Made by a program: the position numbers and the translations under genes. The notes below the pieces were generated by a model that had not been told where the DNA came from, did no database searches, and was given only the letters and a program-made list of their open reading frames with translations. This document shows positions 1 through 8,388 of a stretch of DNA of 64,000 nt, in pieces (positions within the stretch are counted from its first letter, which is position 1; each line of letters opens with the position of its first letter). The stretch comes from Bog-473 sp963741995 (GTDB lineage: Bacteria; Actinomycetota; Acidimicrobiia; Acidimicrobiales; RAAP-2). The stretch is taken from assembly GCA_963741995.1 (NCBI GenBank), contig CAVUKI010000004.1:40427-104426 (forward strand), written 5' to 3'.

Positions 1-1
1 G

Positions 2-913
2 TTGCATGGACCGGTCCTCACCATCCGGAAATTCCCGGACAAGGCCCTGGTCATGGAGGACCTCATCGGGCTCGGCTCGCTCTCCATGGATGCCGCCGTA
101 TTCCTCGAAGCGCTGGTGCGGGGCAAGATCAGCCTGGTCGTGGTCGGCGGCACCGGTACCGGGAAGACGACGATGCTGAACGTGCTCTCCAACTTCATCC
201 CCGACGGCGAGCGGCTGATCACCATTGAGGAGTCCGCCGAATTGCAGATCCAGGGTGAGCACGTGGTGACCCTCGAGACCCGCCCAGCCAATGCCGAGGG
301 GACCGGAGAAATACGTATTCGAGACCTCGTGCGTAACTCCTTGCGTATGCGACCTGATCGGATCATCGTCGGGGAGTGTCGTGGCTCCGAGACCCTTGAC
401 ATGCTCCAGGCCATGAACACCGGCCACGCCGGGTCCATGACGACGGTGCACGCCAATACGCCGCGTGAATTGCTCGGCCGCTTGGAGACGATGGTCATGA
501 TGGGAGGCGTCGAACTCCCGCAACGCGCGATTCGAGAGCAGATCGTGATGGCGGTGGGCTGCCTCATCCAGCTCCAACGCACCCCCGCCGGACCCCGCGT
601 CGTGCACTCCATCACCGAGCTCCAGGGCATGGAGGGAGAAACCGTCCTCCTGCAGGACATCTTCCACCGCGTCGACATGCACGAAGGCTTCGGGCGACTG
701 GTCTCGACTGGTTTGCGGCCCAAGATCCTCGACGAACTGGCGCTCAACGGCGTCGAGGTGCCCGCACAGCTGTTCCGCAACGACGATGGGCTCTCGGGAT
801 CGGGCGGCCGGTCCTCCGGTCGCCATCACCGGCCGGCGCGGCCGGGCCGCGTGGTCGAGCCGCCTTCCGAGGAGTTGTACGAGATGCTGGCGCGCCGGCG
901 AGACGGGAAATGA
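2..913 (+). CDS. tadA: TadA/CpaF pilus assembly ATPase, 3' part
   Basis: The gene runs in from the left edge, so only the C-terminal 303 residues or so are visible. This is the hexameric secretion ATPase that powers Flp/Tad pilus assembly from the cytoplasmic face of the membrane. A Walker A motif GGTGTGKTT lies near visible residues 49-57. The family's Asp/His boxes follow (DRIIVGECRG, then GHAGSMTTVHAN). The tail beyond about residue 265 is Gly/Arg-rich and unlike the core. The stop overlaps the tadB start by 4 bases, so the two are translationally coupled. The family assignment is secure; the true start is outside the window. Confidence 0.93.
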   Translation: MHGPVLTIRKFPDKALVMEDLIGLGSLSMDAAVFLEALVRGKISLVVVGGTGTGKTTMLNVLSNFIPDGERLITIEESAELQIQGEHVVTLETRPANAEGTGEIRIRDLVRNSLRMRPDRIIVGECRGSETLDMLQAMNTGHAGSMTTVHANTPRELLGRLETMVMMGGVELPQRAIREQIVMAVGCLIQLQRTPAGPRVVHSITELQGMEGETVLLQDIFHRVDMHEGFGRLVSTGLRPKILDELALNGVEVPAQLFRNDDGLSGSGGRSSGRHHRPARPGRVVEPPSEELYEMLARRRDGK

Positions 914-1911
914 GCCCGATGCTCCTCGCGACGCTGGCGAGCACCGAGAGAGCGGCCCTCGTTGCTGCGGTTCTCCTGGGTGGAGGGATCGCCCTCGTCG
1001 TCGTCGGGTTGATCGTCCGATTGCGTACCAAGCAGCGCACCCTGGCCCAGATCCTCGACGACACCATGGGAACGGCCGAGGTGCCAGTCGAGGTCGTGAC
1101 AGAATCCCCCGAGCACGGCGAACTCTCGGCGCTCACGGTCCGCATCTCCGGGATCTTCGGGCGAGTCGACACGCACGGAGCCCTGGAAAGGCGCCTCGAG
1201 CGGGCTGCAATCCCGTTGCGGGCCGGGGAGTACCTCGTGATCAGCTCCGCCATCGCCTTGGGGCTGGCGGTCGTGATCGGGGTGATGACGGGCTCGCCCA
1301 TCGGTTCGATGATCGCGATCGCTCTCGTCGCCGGTATCGCCTGGTACCTGCCGTCGCGGAAGGCGGCGAAGCGGATCAAGCAGATCCAAGAACAACTGCC
1401 CGACGCGCTGGCCCTGATGTCGGCTTCGGTCGAGGGCGGCCAGACATTCCAGCGCTCCATCGACATGTATCGCCGTGACGCCAAACCTCCGCTCTCCGCC
1501 GAGCTTGACCGAGTGATGGCCGAGGTCGCTGTCGGTTCGGATCTCGTGGTGGCCCTGGAGAACATGGCCGAGCGCTCGGGGGTCGAGGATCTCACTTGGG
1601 CCGTCGAGGCGGTGCGGATTCAGCAGTCGACCGGCGGCCGCCTGGCGCCGATTCTCAAGACGTTGGCCGACTTCATGCGGACCCGGCAGGAAGTGCGGCG
1701 CGAGGTGCAGACGCTGTCGGCGGAGGGGCGCATGTCCGGCTACGTCCTGTTCGCCATTCCCCTCTTCCTGGTTTTCGCGCTCGAGGCGAAGGACCCCGGC
1801 TATCTGCAGCCCATGATGCACGGCGTTGGTCTCGTCGTCCTGATCGGGACGGCCGGGCTGATGGCGCTTGGTTTCTGGATCGTGCGCCGCATGGTCAACA
1901 TCAAAATTTGA
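910..1911 (+). CDS. tadB: TadB-like inner-membrane platform protein
   Basis: A 333-residue GspF/T2SSF-family membrane protein that, with TadC, forms the platform on which TadA acts in Flp pilus assembly. An N-terminal membrane segment lies at about residues 12-32, a hydrophobic pair at about 100-145, and a C-terminal pair at about 275-325. Between them is the family core with the motif EQLPDALALM at about 160. The gene starts with ATG inside the end of tadA and is followed 19 bases later by tadC, so tadA-tadB-tadC form one operon. The paralogue order (TadB, then TadC) is the usual one. Confidence 0.9.
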   Translation: MSPMLLATLASTERAALVAAVLLGGGIALVVVGLIVRLRTKQRTLAQILDDTMGTAEVPVEVVTESPEHGELSALTVRISGIFGRVDTHGALERRLERAAIPLRAGEYLVISSAIALGLAVVIGVMTGSPIGSMIAIALVAGIAWYLPSRKAAKRIKQIQEQLPDALALMSASVEGGQTFQRSIDMYRRDAKPPLSAELDRVMAEVAVGSDLVVALENMAERSGVEDLTWAVEAVRIQQSTGGRLAPILKTLADFMRTRQEVRREVQTLSAEGRMSGYVLFAIPLFLVFALEAKDPGYLQPMMHGVGLVVLIGTAGLMALGFWIVRRMVNIKI

Positions 1912-1930
1912 AACCAAAGGGGGCAATCAC

Positions 1931-2878
1931 GTGAACGCGACATACATCGTTCCGATGGTGGGCATCACGTTGATGATGATCGGCCTGTGCGGCGTCGGTG
2001 CCGCGGCCTGGCGCTCCCACAAGGCCTCGAGCCGGCTCGAGTTCATTCGCTCGCTTGGATCGGAGGCCGAGCTCTACGCCGAGGCCCTTCCCGTTGTGGA
2101 GCGGGTGCAGGATCCGTTGGTCAAGCGAATCTTCGGGCCGGGCGCCCGGGGCTTCAAGAACGTCCTCACCCGGCTCTACCCCTCCAGCGAGGTTGATCGC
2201 GTGCACGCCGATCTCCTCAAGGCGGGTCTCACCGGAACTCTGCGCGCCGAGGAGTTCGTCGCCGTCCAAGTGGGGTCGGCGCTGCTCGGCTTCGGCCTGG
2301 GTCTCGTTGCGCTCGTCAGCGGTGCCGTCAGCGTGAAGTTGGGCCTGGCGTGCCTGTTCCTCCTTCCCATCATCGGTGGTCTGGCGCCCAGCTACTGGTT
2401 GCGTCACCGCATTAAGGCCCGGCGTGAACAGGTAACAAATGACTTGCCCGACCTCCTCGACCTCATGTGCATTTCCGTGGCGGCCGGCCTTGGACTCGAG
2501 CAGGCGATGCAGGTGTCATGTGCCCGATTCGATTCGCCCGTCTGTCATGAACTGCGCCTGACGCTGAGGGAGATGGAGCTCGGGCTCTCGCGGCACGACG
2601 CGTTGGAGAACATGAAGTTACGCACCGACATCGATGACCTGGTCACCTTCGCGGTGGTGCTCTCGCAGGCTGACGCTCTCGGTCTGCCGATTGGTCGCGT
2701 ACTCCAGGCGCAGGCGGACGAGATGCGGGACAAGCGCCGCCAACGGGCCCGAGAGAAGGCAGCCAAGGTACCCATCAAGATCCTCTTCCCGCTCGCCCTC
2801 TGCTTCCTGCCGGCGATCATGATCATCGTGCTCGGGCCGATTGTGGGCCCGATCAAGCACGCCTTCCACGGGGCTTGA
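1931..2878 (+). CDS. tadC: TadC-like inner-membrane platform protein
   Basis: A 315-residue second GspF-family platform protein of the Flp/Tad system. I place the start at GTG 1931 because a strong purine run (AAAGGGGG) lies a few bases upstream. The in-frame extension back to 1868 would only read through the tadB end in another frame. It begins with a membrane segment (about residues 6-26). It has a hydrophobic pair near 115-155, the core motif NDLPDLLDLM near 170, and a C-terminal hydrophobic segment. It closes the pilus machinery operon visible here. The regulator and pilin follow in the same direction. Confidence 0.9.
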   Translation: MNATYIVPMVGITLMMIGLCGVGAAAWRSHKASSRLEFIRSLGSEAELYAEALPVVERVQDPLVKRIFGPGARGFKNVLTRLYPSSEVDRVHADLLKAGLTGTLRAEEFVAVQVGSALLGFGLGLVALVSGAVSVKLGLACLFLLPIIGGLAPSYWLRHRIKARREQVTNDLPDLLDLMCISVAAGLGLEQAMQVSCARFDSPVCHELRLTLREMELGLSRHDALENMKLRTDIDDLVTFAVVLSQADALGLPIGRVLQAQADEMRDKRRQRAREKAAKVPIKILFPLALCFLPAIMIIVLGPIVGPIKHAFHGA

Positions 2879-3053
2879 GTCGCCCGCCGCCTCCGGCGAA
2901 ATTGTCTTTCGTCTGAGGTCCGCACCCATGCGGCAACAGAGATGCGACTGTCGTTTGACCCCAAAAGCATACAATGACCTGGGAGTTTCCGCCGTCTTGC
3001 GGTGGAAATGGAGGCACACCGCAACGCAAGCCGGTGTGGCATGAGGGGGAGGA

Positions 3054-3515
3054 ATGGCAAACACAGCGTCGATCCTGCGGCCTACAGCGCAGCCGTCGCC
3101 GGCCGTTGAGGTCGGAACCGGATCGGAATGGACGTTCTACACGCATGTGTCCGTTTCAGGGCCTTCGGTCTGCACAACCGTGCATCGTGGCGAGAGTCTG
3201 CGAGGAGCTCGGGCCACACTCACGCGCGACGACGCCCAAGTCGAGCAAGACGACGAGTACCGCGACCCCGACGTCTCGACGCAGTCGCGACAGGAGGATC
3301 GACAGTGGGGTCCATGGTCGTTGACCCAGCGCGAGCTCGAGGTGCTGCAGCTTCTCGCTGAGGGCGCCACCAACGGCGAGATCTCACAGAGGCTCTACAT
3401 CAGTCCCAAGACCACCAAGAACCACCTGGCCGCCATCTTCCAGAAGTTGGATGTGACGAACCGCACCCACGCGCTCGTGCGCGCCGTCGTGATGGGCCTC
3501 GTCACCATCGAATAA
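3054..3515 (+). CDS. LuxR-type HTH regulator without receiver domain
   Basis: A 153-residue DNA-binding protein. The last 65 residues are a GerE/LuxR helix-turn-helix (LTQRELEVLQLLAEG, then SPKTTKNHLAAIFQKL). The first 85 residues are polar and low in order, with no recognisable receiver, PAS or autoinducer domain, so it looks like a stand-alone regulator. ATG 3054 follows a good ribosome binding site (GGGGGAGG). It sits between tadC and the flp pilin, which makes control of pilus expression a reasonable inference. The target promoter is not known. The 175-base gap before it probably holds its own promoter. Confidence 0.8.
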   Translation: MANTASILRPTAQPSPAVEVGTGSEWTFYTHVSVSGPSVCTTVHRGESLRGARATLTRDDAQVEQDDEYRDPDVSTQSRQEDRQWGPWSLTQRELEVLQLLAEGATNGEISQRLYISPKTTKNHLAAIFQKLDVTNRTHALVRAVVMGLVTIE

Positions 3516-3667
3516 CAACCGGTAATTGGGGAAATGCCCAGCCCAAATGGTCCAATAAGCCTATGGAATTTGCACCGCGAGAGGGCCAAAAATGGGTGTT
3601 GGGAACCCCAAACACGGTCCGGGCAAACCGTCCGGGAAGGTTGGGGCAAGAAGAGGGGAATCATCAA

Positions 3668-3901
3668 ATGACGGAGCTGTTTTTGAACGCGTTCTTCACG
3701 GTGCGTGGGTTTCACAGCGACCTGCTCGAGCGTGCACGGACCGAGCGGGGCGCCTCCATGGTGGAGTACGCACTCCTCGTCGGCCTGATCGCGGTGGTCG
3801 CGGTTGTTGCGATCTCCTTGCTCGGTGGAGGGATCAAGGGCCTGTTCAACCAGGCCAACAACTGCGTGGGCAACGCTTCACAGGGCGCGAGTTGCAGCTA
3901 G
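3668..3901 (+). CDS. flp: Flp/TadE-type class IVb prepilin
   Basis: A 77-residue Flp pilin precursor, the structural subunit of the adhesive Tad pilus. The prepilin site is clear: cleavage is expected after Gly28, leaving Ala29 at +1 and Glu33 at +5 followed by Tyr34 (GASMVEYALL). A single hydrophobic helix runs to about residue 56. The short C-terminal tail holds two cysteines (Cys65 and Cys76) that could form a disulfide. The start is ATG 3668, chosen for the AGAGGGGAA site just upstream; a longer in-frame form from 3563 would put a long charged stretch ahead of the leader. A UUCG-loop hairpin follows the gene. Confidence 0.9.
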   Translation: MTELFLNAFFTVRGFHSDLLERARTERGASMVEYALLVGLIAVVAVVAISLLGGGIKGLFNQANNCVGNASQGASCS

Positions 3902-3973
3902 GAGCTTTGCGAGCGCAACCGAGGCAATCAATTCCCTAAGGGAATATTCCCCCTTCCCCAATGGGATGATGGC

Positions 3974-4005
3974 AGGGCTGGGTCGGCTTCGGCTGATCCA
4001 GCCCT
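3974..4005 (+). terminator. UUCG-capped hairpin after flp
   Basis: The arms 3974-3984 and 3995-4005 pair over 11 bases with one G-U pair, and continue through three more pairs to a c(UUCG)g tetraloop at 3988-3991. The hairpin is 70 bases past the flp stop. There is no run of T, only a pyrimidine-rich tail. Such U-less hairpins are common as terminators in high-GC actinobacteria. Confidence 0.65.
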
Positions 4006-4157
4006 CCGTCGTTTCTGGGGAGAGCTTCCGAGACGCGACGTCATGCCTCCCAACGCTGTCGGCGGGGTCGACCTGACTCACGGCGTCGCGTGGACTTAGG
4101 AGAAAGCCGGATTCGGGCGGGGCACTGCTCCGGCAAGGTCTGAGAAGACGCAACCGG

Positions 4158-4187
4158 GGAGGGCCGGGTCGAACCACCCGACCCTCC
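4158..4187 (+). terminator. Second hairpin downstream of flp
   Basis: Arms 4158-4169 and 4176-4187 pair with a single C-A mismatch around a 6-base loop. The right arm ends in the same CCCTCCGTCG sequence that ends the first hairpin's right arm, so the two may be related copies. It could be a second terminator or part of the glnII leader. Confidence 0.4.
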
Positions 4188-4432
4188 GTCGCGTCGGCGC
4201 CACGCGGGCAGGACCGGAGGGCCGGATGGCAAGCCGAGTCTCGGTACGCTCCAGACAGGTGCAGTGCCCTCAGCAGGATTTCATCCGCGGTTCACATAAC
4301 GGATACGGGGGTGAAATAGGGTCCGACGAGACTGACAACCGCAAATCTGGTGTGGGAAGTCTGTCCGCAAGAGGCCGGAACCCCCGCCCCGGCACCTTGA
4401 CCACGAGCAAGAAGGGGAGCACAGGAGAACTC

Positions 4433-5443
4433 ATGAGCTACCAGGCCGAGTACATCTGGATCGACGGAACGGAGCCCACCCCGCTCCTTCGCAGCAAGAC
4501 CAGGATCGTCGAGACCGGCAAGGAGCCCGGGATCTGGGGCTTCGACGGCTCGAGCACGAACCAGGCCGAAGGCAACGACTCCGACTGCGTCCTGCAGCCG
4601 GTCTTCGTGTGCATTGACCCCCTACGGGCGGAGGGCGACAAGCTCGTCATGTGCGAGGTCCTGCACCCGGACATGACCCCGCACAGCACGAACACCCGAC
4701 GGAAGTGCGCCGAGCTGGCAGAGAAGTACGCCGACCAGGAGCCCTGGTTCGGGATCGAGCAGGAGTACACCTTCTTCCAGTACGGGCGCCCGTTGGGCTG
4801 GCCCGAAGCCGGGTTCCCTGCCCCTCAGGGCCCCTACTACTGCGGGGTCGGTGGCGACAAGATGCCCGGTCGTGAAATCGTCGAGCGTCACACTGCCGCC
4901 TGCATGAAGGCTGGGCTCGGGATCGAGGGCACCAATGCCGAAGTGATGATGGGCCAGTGGGAGTTCCAGATCGGAGTCCTTCCGCCACCGCTCATCGGCG
5001 ACCAGCTGTGGACGGCGCGCTGGCTTCTCTTCCGTATCGCCGAGGACTTCGACGTGTTCGCCACTCTGGAGCCCAAGCCGGTGCTCGGGGACTGGAACGG
5101 CGCCGGAGCGCACACGAACTTCTCCACCAAGGCCATGCGGGAGGACGGCGGCTGGGACGCCATCATCGCTGGCTGTGAGGCCCTCGGGAAGCGCGTGGAA
5201 GAGCATGTGACGAACTACGGCATCGGCATCGAGAGCAGGTTGACTGGCGCGCACGAGACGGCGCACTTCACCCAGTTCAGTTACGGCACCTCCGACCGGG
5301 GCGCCTCCATCCGCATCCCGTGGGCCACGGCCAAGAACCAGAAGGGGTGGCTGGAAGACCGGAGGCCGAACGCCAACATGGACCCCTACGTGGTGAGCGG
5401 TCTGATGGTGGAGACAGTGTGTGGAGCCGCCGCCGGCGACTGA
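4433..5443 (+). CDS. glnII: Type II (eukaryotic-type) glutamine synthetase
   Basis: A 336-residue enzyme that makes glutamine from glutamate, ammonia and ATP. It matches the short GSII family (about 340 residues), not the 450-470 residue GSI. Visible landmarks are the N-terminal WGFDGSSTNQA, EQEYTFF near residue 105, a glycine-rich GGDKMPGREIVE segment, WNGAGAHTNFSTK near 225, and RGASIRIPWATAKN near 290. The start is ATG 4433, with AGGAG 6 bases upstream. The gene stands alone, between the pilus locus and a divergent-facing sigma factor. GSII occurs beside GSI in several actinobacteria as a secondary, nitrogen-regulated enzyme. No GSI is in this window. Confidence 0.93.
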   Translation: MSYQAEYIWIDGTEPTPLLRSKTRIVETGKEPGIWGFDGSSTNQAEGNDSDCVLQPVFVCIDPLRAEGDKLVMCEVLHPDMTPHSTNTRRKCAELAEKYADQEPWFGIEQEYTFFQYGRPLGWPEAGFPAPQGPYYCGVGGDKMPGREIVERHTAACMKAGLGIEGTNAEVMMGQWEFQIGVLPPPLIGDQLWTARWLLFRIAEDFDVFATLEPKPVLGDWNGAGAHTNFSTKAMREDGGWDAIIAGCEALGKRVEEHVTNYGIGIESRLTGAHETAHFTQFSYGTSDRGASIRIPWATAKNQKGWLEDRRPNANMDPYVVSGLMVETVCGAAAGD

Positions 5444-5847
5444 GCCGTACCTGATCGGGAAGGCCGCTGGTTCCGGGAGCGCACCACTCGGGGCCGGCGG
5501 CGTTTCTCGTTGGGTCAGGAGTGGGGCGGAACGGGTTGGTCGCTCGCCGCGTGTGCCACGAGGACCGGCTCACCGGGACGGGCGAGCGGGCCGAAGGCGA
5601 GTGCGGCGGTGTCGCCTCCGATGGAGTGGCTGGCGTCCCTCCGGCCTCTGCCATCTCGTCCGTGCCGATGGGGCCCTCGGGCCGACCGGCCAGGAACTGC
5701 TGCATGATCGAGTCGAATGACTTCGTCCCCCCGCGGAGGGAGAGAGCCGACTCGGCTGGCGCGATCCAGGCCTGTCCTGTCGTCTCCTGCGGGTCGTCCG
5801 CATGAGGAGACCCACTCCATGTGCCCCGCCTGCGCCAGCGCGAGGGA
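5444..5847. other. Spacer between convergent glnII and sigma factor genes
   Basis: No gene that I can defend. On the minus strand a frame from about 5790 down to 5560 reads like protein (it includes the segment SFDSIMQQFLAG) but has no start upstream of ATG 5705. Past 5443 it runs antisense into glnII. It might be a remnant or the frameshifted end of something. I leave it unannotated. The two flanking genes converge here, so terminators are expected, but no strong hairpin is obvious. Confidence 0.5.
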
Positions 5848-7338
5848 CTACCCCCCCAGCAGGCCGCCTACCGTCTTGGTCGTTCCGCCGAGGATGCCCT
5901 GGACCGGGCTGGTCGTGGTGGTCGTTCTGGCCGGGGTGCTCGAAGAAGAACCTGAGCCGGACGATGCCGAGCCCGACGTTCGCGGGAGCACGCTGCCCGG
6001 CCCGATCGACTGTGTCAGCCCGTCCACGCCACTCGAGGCGCTTCCGAGCGTGCCGGTCACCCCGCTGACAACTCCGGTCACTCCCCCCACAACGCCGCCA
6101 ACCGTCTGCCCGACTCCGGTCGTGACGCCACTGACCGTCTTCCCGATTCCGCTCGTGACGCTACCGACTGTCTTACTGACGCCGCCGGAGGCACCGTTCA
6201 CCGTGTTGCCCAGGACTCCTGCAGCTTGGTTGAGTCCGCCGCCGCCACTCGGGGCCGACAACGATCCACCACCAAGGGCGCCGCCGAGGAGTGCGCTGGT
6301 TCCTTTGGGACTTTGGGCGGAACCGGTGGCGCTGGTCTGCGAACCGTTGCTCCCAGACGAGCCACCCGTGCCGACGGGGACGGCGCCGTCGCTCGATCCG
6401 CCGAGAGAACCGCCGAGTGCCGGGGCCTGGGACACCGGCGAGCCGCCGCTGCCCGCTCCATAGGCGTGTGTCGACCCGAGCACAAGGGGCGGGGCGGCGG
6501 AGGCCGAGTTGGGTCCCAATGCGGCCGCGCTCGGCACGCTTGAGAGTGCGTGCGGTGTGATCAACGCAGCGGCCACGGCTGCGCCGGTCACGGCGACACC
6601 CGCCACGGCGTTGCGCATCGCCCCAGAGCCGCCCCCGCTGCCCTGGTGCGCAGTGGCACTACGGTGCGCGGCTCGGAAGATGGTGCGGCGGATGAGTGCA
6701 CCAGTGGCGATAAGGAAACCTGCCAGCGCTTCCTTCGACTCGGACACGGCGGCAAACTCGCGCTTGAGAGCTTGACGGGCGCGCCACAGCAGCGTTTCGA
6801 TGGTCCCGAGCTCAACACCCTCGTGGTCCGCGATTTGCTGGTACGTCCAACCGGAGCCCTCGCGCATGGCAAGCACGTGGCGGTGGCGCGTCGACAGGCG
6901 CTCGAGGGCACGGTGCACCAGCTCGCCGTCGGCCGCAGCCAGCACGAGTTCCTCAGCGGTGTCTTCAGCGACCACACCCACCGGACGTTGTGCTGTGAGC
7001 TCGAAGTCGTCGGTCGGTGTGCTGCGGGAGCGACGCCGAAGCATGTCAGTGCAGATGTTTCCGGCGATGACCGTCAGCCAGGGGTAGAAGCGTCGCTCGC
7101 CCGCGAACCGCGGCAACGCTTTCCAGGCGCGAGCGAATGCCTCCTGCGCCGCGTCTTCGGCCTCGTGGCGGTCATTCAGCCGACGGAGGCAAAAGCGAAG
7201 GAGGCGCTCGTAGTAGCGCGCGTAGAGGTTTCCGAATGCTGCGGAGTCCCCCGCCTGACAACGCTCGACGAGCGCGCGATCACGGTCGAGGTCGACATCG
7301 TCACAGAGACCTGTGAGCTCTTCTTCGCGGAGCGCCAC
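5848..7338 (-). CDS. ECF sigma factor with membrane anchor and exported repeat tail
   Basis: A 496-residue protein. Residues 20-105 are sigma region 2 (RDRALVERCQAGD, AFARAWKALP) and 140-195 are region 4 (RHRHVLAMREGSGWTYQQIA, then a DNA-recognition helix). A normal ECF factor would stop near residue 200. Here a linker leads to a single hydrophobic segment at about 244-262. About 235 residues of Gly/Ser/Thr/Val-rich sequence follow, with a loose repeat of the form GxGKTVxGVTxG at about 390-450. I infer a self-tethered sigma factor with an outward-facing tail. No separate anti-sigma gene is adjacent. The start is GTG 7338. Confidence 0.85.
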   Translation of the reverse strand: MALREEELTGLCDDVDLDRDRALVERCQAGDSAAFGNLYARYYERLLRFCLRRLNDRHEAEDAAQEAFARAWKALPRFAGERRFYPWLTVIAGNICTDMLRRRSRSTPTDDFELTAQRPVGVVAEDTAEELVLAAADGELVHRALERLSTRHRHVLAMREGSGWTYQQIADHEGVELGTIETLLWRARQALKREFAAVSESKEALAGFLIATGALIRRTIFRAAHRSATAHQGSGGGSGAMRNAVAGVAVTGAAVAAALITPHALSSVPSAAALGPNSASAAPPLVLGSTHAYGAGSGGSPVSQAPALGGSLGGSSDGAVPVGTGGSSGSNGSQTSATGSAQSPKGTSALLGGALGGGSLSAPSGGGGLNQAAGVLGNTVNGASGGVSKTVGSVTSGIGKTVSGVTTGVGQTVGGVVGGVTGVVSGVTGTLGSASSGVDGLTQSIGPGSVLPRTSGSASSGSGSSSSTPARTTTTTSPVQGILGGTTKTVGGLLGG

Positions 7339-7483
7339 TGATCCCGTCCCTCCCCCCGTGGCCGTCCCACTGGGAGCTTCGTCACATTATGGTCGTGTCT
7401 TACCCATTTCCGGAACCCGCAATCGGGTATTTCCTGAACCGGGGTTGGAGTTTGATTGCTCACCAATTGCTCGACAATTCTGA

Positions 7484-7498
7484 GAAATTCGGAATTTC
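7484..7498. promoter_or_regulatory. Perfect 7-bp inverted repeat in divergent promoter region
   Basis: GAAATTC-G-GAATTTC sits in a locally AT-rich patch, 145 bases upstream of the sigma factor start and 70 bases upstream of the divergent frameshifted gene. Position and symmetry suit a repressor or activator site. No family is identified. Confidence 0.35.
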
Positions 7499-7568
7499 AG
7501 CAAAGAGAAATCGGCTTCGGCCCGCCGTTCGTGCGCCCGGCACGACGCAAACCCTGAGCCGCGATGAG

Positions 7569-8079
7569 ATGGCTCGTCGACGGGGGACGCCGAGCAGACG
7601 ACCGGAGGCAAGGAATGTCCTGCCACGACCCAGCCGCCCGATCACCGACGGTGGCCGGATCGCCTCAGCCGTACGCGACACCGGCAACATGTTCGCCTCC
7701 GCGTTCGAGGCGCAACAGCTCTTCAACGCGTCGATCCGCCAGGCGCTCGAGCAGGCCCGGGCCGAATCGCGGAGTCAGATCCGCTCTGTGGTGCTTCACT
7801 CGGAGAATCAGGCAGCGGGCACGGCCTTCCGTCTCCGCCGTTGTCGACCAGACCCACGTCAACAGCATCTGCTCACCCCAGGCCGGCGTCGTCCCCCTCA
7901 TTGCCGACCTCAGGCAGGTGAACGGGCTGTGGAAGATCTCCGATGTGACCGTGCTCGAGGGCGCCACCCCGGCCAGCGCGCGCAGCCCCGCGGGTTCAGC
8001 CGGCCCGAACGTCCCCGGGCAGCAGGCGGATGGAGGAGGGGTAGGCTGCCGCTGGGGCTGCGCGCGGGTCTGTGGTTGA
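7569..8079 (+). pseudogene. Frameshifted gene of unknown function (Mce-associated-like C-terminus)
   Basis: Two frames together give one plausible protein. The first, from ATG 7569, carries a helical segment (FEAQQLFNASIRQALEQARA). Near 7825-7835 the sense jumps to the next frame (AVVDQTHVN, then VNGLWKISDVTVLEG) and runs to 8079. The second part resembles the beta-rich ends of Mce-associated and related secreted actinobacterial proteins (a VDQT strand, then WKISDV). A net single-base shift would join them. The expected N-terminal membrane helix is not visible, so the 5' end may also be damaged. It is divergent from the ECF sigma factor. A functional link is only a guess. Confidence 0.45.
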
Positions 8080-8388
8080 AAGTCGAGGCCAGTCGCAGGC
8101 AAAACGACCCACGTAAGGCGACTTGTGGTCGCTGAGCATGGTGCGGCTTAGAGGTAAGCCCTGCCCGCTGCGTCCCCGGCTGTCGGGGGCGGGCGGAGAC
8201 GAGGCGATGCGCGCCAACACGGTGCCGTTGGGTGTGACGGCTTTCCGCCGCACCGCCGGGACCGGTGCGTCACCCTCGCGGCAGGCGAGTGTGGGGTCAA
8301 AGACCAGGTCAGCCGCACGCAGCCCTAATTTGTTCCGGAGGCCCGGCGGCGGCTCCGGGCCTGTTCCGGCCGGTAGGATCGTGGCCCC
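8080..8388. other. secA upstream region
   Basis: A 309-base gap with no supported gene. It presumably holds the secA promoter. Many actinobacteria have a hibernation-promoting factor gene (hpf) just upstream of secA; none is present here. I see no clear operator or RNA structure. Confidence 0.5.

Larger units (their letters stand above)
3902..4432. other. Gene-free spacer between flp and glnII
   Basis: This 531-base stretch has no convincing coding frame on either strand. It holds two terminator-like hairpins (3974-4005 and 4158-4187) and then the leader of the glutamine synthetase gene. The reading frame of the synthetase is open back to 4226, but that extension has no family similarity that I can recognise. 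Promoter elements for glnII should lie between about 4190 and 4400. I could not pick out a convincing -10/-35 pair or a clear GlnR site by eye. Confidence 0.6.

Noticed and set aside
5277..5705. 142-residue minus-strand frame after the sigma factor
   Set aside because: The first part looks protein-like, but it has no good start or ribosome site, and its second half is antisense to glnII. Left as an unresolved spacer.
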